28,074 nt of DNA from Larix sibirica (taxonomy: Eukaryota; Streptophyta; Pinopsida; Pinales; Pinaceae). Below, piece after piece: positions 20,923 through 28,074 of the stretch (position 1 is the stretch's first letter; each line of letters begins with the position of its first letter). The stretch covers positions 1 to 28,074 of the forward strand of contig NWUY0304166163.1 of assembly GCA_004151065.3 (NCBI GenBank), in the 5' to 3' direction. A program made the position numbers and the translations under genes. A model generated the notes under the pieces. It had not been told where the DNA came from. It worked only from the letters and a program-made list of their open reading frames with translations, and did not search any database.

Positions 20923-20989
20923 CGAGCCCCTATCTGTATGTTATGTTGGTTTCAAAGAAAAGATTCCTGCTCTTTCAATCCCCGCCTGA

Positions 20990-22116
20990 ACCTACCTGCT
21001 TGACGATCCAGCTTTTTATGAAGCATTTGAAAGCAAGCTTAGGAGGCGCTCGCTTTTAGAAAGGTTATTACCACTTAAAGGGTATAGTCTACTGTAGCCT
21101 ACTTATGTGAAGGGTGATTAAATACTTAACCTTCGACCTTTGATCTGCCTGGCTTGAAATTAGAATAGAAAAGATATGGAAGTCATCTTCAAATGGTATG
21201 CTGATAAATGAAATAAAAATGAACCTTACCTTTCAATGCAATCTTACTAGCCCTAGACTTAAAGAATGCTCTAATAAACCCTAGTGCCTTAAGACAAAGA
21301 GATATAAAGTACAAAGAAAATTGAACAAGATAAAAAGATAGACTAGCACTCCTCTTACATCTCTAACCCAAGTGTAAAGAAGAAGAAACACAAGTGCATT
21401 ATTATAATGACTCTATCCTTCCTCTATTTAGATGAGAGCTAAGGGAGGTCTACAATAAAAAGTGGACCTTGTCCACATAAGTAGGTCCACATACGTGAAG
21501 CGTGCTCTACTCCAAGTGACACATTTCAAGCTCCAAGGCGACGACGATCAACAAGTAAGGCTCCAAGGCATGAGCGCTACTCCCCAAGGTAAAACGCTCC
21601 TCCTCCAAGGCTCTCCAAAGCTCCAATGCATTTCCAAGGTCATGTGCCTCCTGGGACCACCGCCCTTTCAAGTTGTATACGTGGCTTACAGACAGAACAG
21701 CTGCAACCTCCATTTTATTCTATCAAGCATTCGATTCTGACAGAGGAAATCTATCAAGCATTCTATTTTTACAGGACAGGTTGAAACTATTCGGTTCTGA
21801 CAACAGGCAATCCATAAAGCATTTTATTCAGGCGGGGAAACCACCACCTTCTAAGTTTTATGTGCATCTTGAACTGCTGGGAACTACCTTCTTTGTCCTG
21901 AATCGCTTTACTGGCTTTTAATCACACTTTTATTTACATAATTTTTTGAAACTCATCTGTTGTTTTAAACAACCGGTACGAACTTAATGCATGTCGTTTA
22001 CCACCGGTTTAGCATACCCAACAATTATTTCTTTTTACCATACACAATTGGTAACCCATTTAACAAAGGCAATTAAGAAAAGCTTACAAAAGCTAACGCA
22101 CCTTATAGCAGCATAT
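20990..22116. other. Spacer with a CTCCAAGG cluster
   Basis: No known gene. From 21510 to 21639 CTCCAAGG or a one-base variant occurs eight times at irregular spacing. At 21718-21830 TATCAAGCATTC and GATTCTGACA or GGTTCTGACA recur two to three times. Overlapping frames at 21462-21740 (+), 21507-21713 (-) and 21673-21921 (+) are produced by this repetition and are not supported as genes. Confidence 0.55.
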
Positions 22117-22219
22117 AACACAGCTTACATTTAGATTTTGTGTACCGGCACTATACATACATAAAAGCTAGGAACACCGTACAACACAGCTGGACATTTA
22201 GTATTTCGTGTACCGGCAC
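22117..22219 (+). repeat. Tandem repeat, two units of about 66 bp
   Basis: AACACAGCTTACATTTAG followed by ATTTTGTGTACCGGCAC (22117-22151) recurs as AACACAGCTGGACATTTAG with TATTTCGTGTACCGGCAC (22183-22219). AGCT(G)G(G/T)AAC pieces follow each. Confidence 0.8.
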
Positions 22220-24212
22220 AGACAGAGCTGGTAACAGCTTACACTACTGCTAAACACTCCCTTTCAATTTTTATCACAGCTACACTTTGAAAGATCTGGG
22301 AACAGAAACAGCATTGGTAACCTCTTGTTTTTCATAAATTTGCTGTCCTGCTAAGGCGTTACCTTCTACCGCTTATTAAACATGCTAAGGCCCTATAGCT
22401 TAAATGCCTTCCACTCTATAAACCAAATTAATAAAGTAGCATTCTAAAAGAGCAACATCTCTTAATCTGAAAGAGGCAGCAGAGGGAGTTACAGAAAAAC
22501 GGACTAGGTCTTAGCTACGGTCACGACACGGCATAGTGAAAAGAATAGCTCCCCCAACTAAAGAAAAAATCCCACCTCAATGGTCACCACTAGAGGCATA
22601 GAACATCACACCATGGTAACGGCCATAGCAAATGTAAGGGCGGCCACCCCCGTATCAACCGTGATGGACACCATAGTAATTGGTTAGAGGCATATCAGTG
22701 TTCGCTGGACCCAACGACAAAAGAGATATTCCTTCCCTATGTTATTCCCTAGTAAGTAAGTTATCCCTTAGGTTGTTCTACCCTAGTAGGTTATTCTTCC
22801 ATAGGTAGTAGGTTCTTGCCTAGCCTAGCAAGTAGTGGGTTCTCTCCTAGCATAGCTAGTGATGGGGCTAGTTATACAAGTGCTGCTGCTTGCTATAGAT
22901 CTGGATCTTTGGTTCAATAACAAAGGGTGAGGTACGTGAAGTGACTCGCCTGACCTCTATTATTAATATGTAATTATGCTAAAGCATCTTTCAGTGACTC
23001 GCCCAATCTCATAGTAGTGTTTCTGCTCAGCAAACTGCAATGGTTTTCTGTAGGGTGCGCAAGCAAGCTTGACCAAAGGGAGAGAACAATTTACCAGATA
23101 ATAAGGCCTGGTTCTTAGAAGAGAAATTGTAACCCCATAGGCCAGGAAAGAGACAGTGAAAGTAAAAGGCCAATTTGCCAGCCCCCCCGTCCTCTTTTTA
23201 TTGGGCCCATACCCCAAAGGAAGAGAACCAGCTCGTATCCTCGCTTTCACTTTTGCACTATAAAAATTACCAGGTCAAACCAAAGTCAAGAATGAACTGC
23301 GTGCGACGAACTGCGATGGGTTTACAGAAGGAAATATGTGATCTTATTTAGGGAATGGCTTTATTAGCGCCGACACTTGTTTTTATCATTTCCTTTCCCG
23401 GCGCTGCTATTTATTGGTGTGACAACTGGTAAACCCACCATAGGTTGGTCCCACCCAGTCCTATATATACTTACTTCTTTATCTGGCCAGATAATATAGA
23501 ATAGGGTTGGCTCCTTTATTTCCCTTACTGAGGCTTTAGGAAGTCTTTATTTAAGTAATAAAGCTGCTCCTTTATGTCCTATGTAGTAAATCAATATGAA
23601 ACTAGTTGGACTAGTTAAAGTAACCAGTCTGTGTAACACGTCATGCCAGTAAGACCTGCATCAGACTACACGATAATTGTCCTATTATGATAACTGTAGT
23701 ACGGTGGGCTATCCCGCTTCAGCTTCAGCTCGCGCTCGATTCCGCTCATATATTAGTTGTTTTCGGACCAGACTCAAAGCAAGTATCCTCCCAGTCTAGT
23801 TTCTTGGTGTTGTTTCTATGGAGGACAAGTTAAAGGCTATATGCCATGCTCATATGATTATATAAAACATGGGGAATTATACGAGGTTCAAATCTTCGTT
23901 CCATCTTGTTTTGTTGATCTGGAATTAATTGTTCAACGATCGAGATATTGTGCATCATATATAGTTCTTGGGGTTGTTGTTTATCTGAGCAAGTGAAAAT
24001 TATCTATGTGATATTGTATATATGGATGCATCATATAACGGATAACGGACTGAACGGGAAAGCCTGCAGCAAGGTGTCGTCCCCCACTGCGTCCTTACGA
24101 ACGGACTCAGAAGAGTAACGTGGTACCTCAATAATAAAGGAACGGGAGAACTCACTCCCCAAGGTAGGCTGGCTCTCCCGAGGTGGTGCTACCAAGGTGG
24201 GAAACCAAGTAA
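22220..24212. other. Spacer, no recognisable gene
   Basis: Contains degenerate CCTAGTAGGTT/TAGCCTAGCAAGTAG repeats at 22745-22865 and the third hairpin-repeat copy. Frames at 22963-23250 (-) and 23757-23996 (+) have no motif I can name; the former contains the hairpin repeat within its frame. At 23875-23911 the plus strand has a T-arm-like stem (CGAGG/CTTCG around TTCAAAT), but no matching rest of a tRNA. Confidence 0.5.
23063..23088 (+). repeat. 25-nt hairpin repeat, copy 3 (diverged end)
   Basis: The core CTTGACCAAAGGGAG (23068-23082) is identical to copies 1 and 2, but the flank is CAAGCAAG on the left and AGAACAA on the right, so the terminal pairing is lost. Confidence 0.7.
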
Positions 24213-24245
24213 ATAGGGCTTTATTCATAGGGCTTTATTCATAGG
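24213..24245 (+). repeat. 14-bp perfect tandem duplication
   Basis: ATAGGGCTTTATTC at 24213-24226 is followed at once by an identical copy (24227-24240) and a five-base start of a third (ATAGG). Confidence 0.93.
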
Positions 24246-24619
24246 AATTGCTTTTTTCTTTGGATGAAACTACATTGCCATTGGATTCTTATTATCATAG
24301 TTTTTCACATTACAGGTTCAACTTATCTATGCAATGCTAATATATAACTAGATAGCACAGGTACTAGCGCTTAGTGATTGGTTAAATTGGAAAGAAAAAA
24401 GCCTTTGGATACAAACACTACCTATGGTTACTTACACCAACAACATGGGAGTTGAAATTGCAGTTGTACAACTTTACAACAACGGGGGCCTCCTATCATG
24501 GCTCAATGGGCAAGTCTCTCCACTATTAGCTAATGTTCAGAGGAAATGGGCATGAAGACGACAGACAAAATCATCCGATGATAATACATAGATGTATCCA
24601 ACATGATCTTAACTCATTT

Positions 24620-24695
24620 AAGTATAACAACGATCACCATAATCCATCAAGTATAACAACGATTACCAAAAAATCTAGAGCCAGTGTAACAACAA
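24620..24695 (+). repeat. 29-bp tandem unit AAGTATAACAACGAT, two to three copies
   Basis: AAGTATAACAACGATCACC begins at 24620 and AAGTATAACAACGATTACC at 24649; a third, worn start (CAGTGTAACAAC) is near 24682. A related array is at 25561-25620 (CAAGTAGAACAACGATTCCC, then CAAGTGTAAAAAC), both with AATCCAT(C/G) between units. Confidence 0.8.
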
Positions 24696-25128
24696 AAGTT
24701 AACACACGACATTTCACACTACAATCATATTCTTTTGTTCACAGATAAACAAGGTAAGTTTAACTTAGATATGCATCATTGTCATATGAAAGACTAACTA
24801 GGTTACAATGAAAACAATGTGGAACTGTCATACAACCTTGGGATTTCACCTTTCACCTGTATTTCACCTTTCTTTGATTGAATTGAGTGTGCACCACATA
24901 TAGCAGAGGCAGATGTTGTTCCGGTTTGGATGGAACTTAGCACATGATAAAACCTTTGTTCTGGACATGGATGAAAACAACCTATAGCAACTTCTTCACT
25001 GGAGCTAGAGAATGGAAATTATTACAAGGGAGCTTATAGAGCTTTGTCCCCCGGTAGTATCGGTGCATGCAGGTTGTAAACCTTGCCGGTGCTGCTTGCT
25101 GGTGGTAGCCTTTTCATGGATTGTGAAC

Positions 25129-25162
25129 GAACGGGGGTATGCACGGCTGCTCTCCCTGTGGA
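25129..25162 (+). repeat. Dispersed repeat, copy B (partner 543-571)
   Basis: GAACGGGGGTATGCACGGCT with GCTCTCCCTGTGGA. See copy A for the shared blocks that follow at 25678-25691 and 25708-25719. Confidence 0.65.
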
Positions 25163-25560
25163 CTTTTTCCATTGGCTTGTAGCCCCTACTTTTGTGTGTG
25201 GCACCTCCCTGGATTATGGTGAAATGAAGAACCTGCTCTTTTTAAACGGTTTTGTCAAGTAGGAACAACTTCTCTATGCGATTCTAGGTGATATAGTGAT
25301 AACTTAGATATGTCAGTATCCTATTGATGTTGATGAGCTTATTTAGAAAGACCTGATAAGGCCCTGTTAGTGGGTCCCTCCCCCACTACATGCGCAGGAA
25401 CGTCACTCCCCATCATCCGGGTGATAATAGTATATTCGAACTCCCGTATGATTGAACTAACTACCCTATATAGTGGTGGAAGCAGGGATAACTATAGGGA
25501 GGATATGCTCTGGTTGTGAGAGTGGTGTCTCTCTAGTAGTAGTCCCCCAGAATCCCCATG

Positions 25561-25622
25561 CAAGTAGAACAACGATTCCCAACCATAATCCATGCAAGTG
25601 TAAAAACACAATGTAACAATGC
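25561..25622 (+). repeat. Second locus of the AAGTxxAACAACGAT repeat
   Basis: CAAGTAGAACAACGATTCCC, ATAATCCATG and CAAGTGTAAAAACACAATG follow one another in the same layout as 24620-24695, about 940 bp upstream, with a longer unit (34 bp). Confidence 0.7.
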
Positions 25623-26898
25623 CTAATGAGAGAGAAAAGGTTTTTTATTTCAATACGGTACAAACCCTACACGAACACATGGATTCAACGGTTAAGGAGG
25701 AAAACCTATATTGTGTTATTGTTGGAACATTACAAGTGCAACGACTAGATGCCATGCTCCTCCTCGTATATTGCTGATCCACTTCCGCTTTTCAACTTGC
25801 ATTCTTGTCTGGGGAGCTCCTTATTAATACCTAGTCCTGCTGCTGGTTGTTGGGTCTGGAGCAGGGGATAACTCTCAGAAAGTTCTATGCAACTTAAGAA
25901 TCCCCGTAATTTTAACAGCTTTTCATTTTCCCTTATATGGGTCGGGTCAAATCTGTGAGATTTTCAGAGGTTGGGTGGGAATATATAAATAAAGTAAAAT
26001 AGAGTGTTCGCTCTCGCTCACCCTAAATAAAATAGAATCTTCCCCTAACAACAAGTGTCAGCGCTAATCCAGCCATACCCTTCCTGAGATTGCATCTTCC
26101 CTTAAGGATCTTTTACGGCTATTGGCTATCTTAGATCGGTTGATCCAGCCATCGAAGAACTATAAGCACCCTTACAGGTCCAGATCGATAGCTTGTTCAA
26201 AGGCATAGCCCATTGTTCTTGGGAGTGATGCAGAAGCGATAGAGGCAGATTAAGATCCAGAGCCTGTTGATTCACCGCTATCCAAGTAAGTTCGAGAGCT
26301 ATTCCGCCCAACGTATCTTCCTGGTCGATAGGCATAGCCTGTTGAGTCGGTTCCACCAAAAACAAAGGTAGCTAGAGCGAAGCTAGGGGCTAGAGTAGGA
26401 GTACCAACACTCCCTATTATACTAGCATTTCCCCAGCATCCTTGTACGTTCCAGCTTTGTTTTGCCTGGCATATCTCGTAGTGGAGCCCCTCGATCCTAC
26501 TAGGGTGATCCAGTTGCCAGTGATCCGGTTTACCTAATTACATAGCTTCTATATCCAGAGTTGGTTGGAGTCCCTGCATCCGAGCCAGCAGCATCATAAA
26601 AGCCATAAACAGAGACAGAGGCAGTTGAAGCACCTGTTGAAGAATCAGATCCAGTAATTTCACCTTGCCCTCCAAACACTTATTTCTTATTTTCCTTTTG
26701 TCTTTGAGTTCGTTTCCTAGGGGGTGCATATGGCTCGGGGCTGCGTGAATGCTGATGCTTTAATAGATCAATTTTAGTTTCAAAATAGAGAACCAATTAG
26801 GCAATTGCCTTTTTAAGGGGGTTATATGTAAGGGGAGCCTTTTCAAACATGATCAATTTCTTGTTGAGGCTAGCTGCTAGATAAGTTAGGATGTTTAG
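25623..26898. other. Spacer
   Basis: No known gene. At 26170-26370 and 26580-26660 short units recur (GATAG..GGCATAGCC twice; GAGGCAGTTGAAGCACCTGTTGAAG), similar in tone to the AGTTGAACCAG stretch near 19.7 kb; read on the plus strand they give broken Glu/Pro/Val-rich peptides. Frames at 26126-26365 (-) and 26538-26729 (-) are the opposite strand of these units. Confidence 0.5.
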
Positions 26899-27204
26899 AC
26901 CAACTGCGATAGCTATATTGAGGTAAAATGTGCGTTTATTCCTTCCCCTCCTTTAGTAAAAAACTACCTGTCTCCCCAAGAAGCCCCTGTTTCTCAGAGT
27001 CTACCATCATCTTTTTATGATGCCCTGGCACTATATAATTCTATTAGATTGCCATTAGTTTCAGCACCATCTTATAGTCAAGGAGATTCTAAAGGGCATT
27101 CAAAGCTGGTAATCGCTAAGAATGCTCTCTCACCCTTTAGCATAGTTCGATTTGAGAGAGGTTCGGCGAATCAAAGAAATATATTTCGAACAGCTATTAT
27201 TTAA
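26899..27204 (+). other. Open frame of 101 codons without ATG
   Basis: From just after a TAG at 26896 to a TAA at 27202-27204 the plus frame stays open for 101 codons. It includes NYLSPQEAPVSQSLPSSFYD, then ALALYNSIRLPLVS, and ends ANQRNIFRTAII. There is no in-frame ATG, and no ACG that editing could turn into one. The composition is protein-like but I recognise no family. It could be an exon relic of a nuclear gene or chance. Confidence 0.2.
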
Positions 27205-27405
27205 GGGGCTAGATCACTAGCTGAGCCAATTCTGTGAATCTTATTGGCAATGCTGCCCCATTATTATTTTATGTAAGGTGAAAGTGAAGAAGGGCCCAAT
27301 TCTTTCTTTAAAAGGGAGATAATAGGCCCACTTATAATAGGGAATATAGCAAAAAATGTTTGAAACCCTAATTTGCCAATAATCCAGCCACCGACAATTC
27401 AATTT

Positions 27406-27431
27406 GCAAATAAGCCAAGCAAATAAGCCAA
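27406..27431 (+). repeat. 13-bp perfect tandem duplication
   Basis: GCAAATAAGCCAA at 27406-27418, repeated exactly at 27419-27431. Confidence 0.95.
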
Positions 27432-27450
27432 TAGAGTCAATGTGCTGTGC

Positions 27451-27476
27451 GCAGAGGATCGACGCAGAGGATCAAA
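27451..27476 (+). repeat. 13-bp tandem duplication
   Basis: GCAGAGGATCGAC at 27451-27463 and GCAGAGGATCAAA at 27464-27476; ten of the first ten bases agree. Confidence 0.9.
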
Positions 27477-27557
27477 GAGTTATCCCAATATAAATAAGCT
27501 AGCTCAACTTGAAGGGGTGGGGAGCAACAAAGCAACAAATTGGAGGCAACAACAAAT

Positions 27558-27573
27558 GAGGAGTCGAGGAGTC
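27558..27573 (+). repeat. 8-bp perfect tandem duplication
   Basis: GAGGAGTC at 27558-27565 and again at 27566-27573. Confidence 0.9.
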
Positions 27574-28074
27574 CCATCCCAAAGTGTGTTCTTCAAATAA
27601 GCCCAGCTCGAAGGTGAAAGCACAAAATGATTATGGGCAACCCGATGTAACAATCCTAATAAGATCAGATCGGGTATGGGGCAAGTTATCTGGACCAATG
27701 GGAGGGAATAAAAAAAACGAAGATCGGATCATACCAACCAGTCTCTAACTTCTTTTTTCCCCCCTGCTGTTTAGCTAGTCAATTCTAATCTATCTATAGT
27801 TTTTTAGTTTTTAACGAGGTTACTGACGGACGAGTTCATGTTGCCTCTGAACAACAGGTTCATGCTGTTCTGCGAGTTCGGGCGGGTGATATCTCATTGG
27901 GTCTTTCCTCGGTTGAGAAAGAATAGGAATATTTATAGAGAACAGGGCAGTAAAGCCAGGCCATTCATTAGGGCGACTGTACCCAACGGTCAGATAAATC
28001 CAATCCAACTGTCTTATGCCCTGTTTGCCCTTTCTTTTGTTTGCAATAAAAGACATCTGCCTGGCATCTAATTT

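Larger units (their letters stand above)
24246..25560. other. Spacer
   Basis: No known gene. It holds repeat copy B (25129-25162) and the 29-bp tandem unit below. A 71-codon frame at 24533-24748 (+) simply runs through that repeat. Confidence 0.5.
27205..28074. other. Spacer with clustered short tandem duplications
   Basis: No known gene. The frames at 27838-28071 (+) and 27820-28056 (-) are each other's shadows and neither is recognisable; the region runs off the window. Confidence 0.5.

Noticed and set aside
23211-23262. Possible group II intron domain V on the minus strand
   Set aside because: GAAAG and GGTTC are present but the 34-nt paired structure and AGC triad do not form.
23300-23480. 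Hydrophobic plus-strand stretch MALLAPTLVFIISFPGAAIY
   Set aside because: Short, followed by a stop, and not matching any mitochondrial membrane protein I know.
23875-23911. T-arm-like stem-loop CGAGG-TTCAAAT-CTTCG
   Set aside because: No acceptor, D arm or anticodon arm can be folded around it.

Overview
This window looks like a stretch of a large, gene-poor seed-plant mitochondrial genome, most probably a gymnosperm. I reach that by inference, not by matching a database. The only convincing intact gene is ccmFN, the mitochondrial cytochrome c maturation gene. Its reading frame has Arg, Pro and Ser codons at many positions where the family has Trp, Leu or Phe, which is the footprint of dense C-to-U RNA editing. 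Around it lie decayed mitochondrial pieces (a trnP remnant and a cox1 5' fragment) and decayed nuclear-type pieces: a LINE reverse transcriptase, a Ty3/gypsy-like gag and a plant RNA-dependent RNA polymerase (RDR) exon. The rest is spacer rich in short tandem and dispersed repeats.

Layout: 1-2984 is spacer. 2985-3745 (+) is the reverse transcriptase part of a LINE, broken by stops and frameshifts. 4380-6060 (-) is a decayed gag with zinc knuckles. 6061-8594 is spacer, containing one copy of a 25-nt hairpin repeat. 8595-8825 (+) is a fragment of a plant RDR gene. 8826-10400 is spacer ending in G-rich DNA. 10404-10495 is a trnP-UGG remnant interrupted by a G-run block. 10503-10532 is a strong hairpin, and 10567-12294 (+) is ccmFN. 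12552-12716 (-) is the cox1 N-terminal fragment, with its ATG but a stop at codon 29. 14115-15160 (+) is the C-terminal part of a LINE. From 15160 to the end no known gene is visible; there are several repeat blocks (17.3, 18.5, 20.7, 21.5, 22.1, 22.7, 24.2, 24.6/25.6 and 27.4 kb).

The functional unit is probably trnP remnant, hairpin and ccmFN. The tRNA-like 3' half and the hairpin lie within 165 nt upstream of the start codon and are the best candidates for 5'-end processing or translation signals. The cox1 fragment faces ccmFN tail to tail and is not expected to give COX1. I found no convincing new multi-gene system. The most unusual items are the G-run-interrupted trnP before ccmFN, the 25-nt hairpin family present in three unrelated contexts, and the nuclear RDR exon in a mitochondrial setting.
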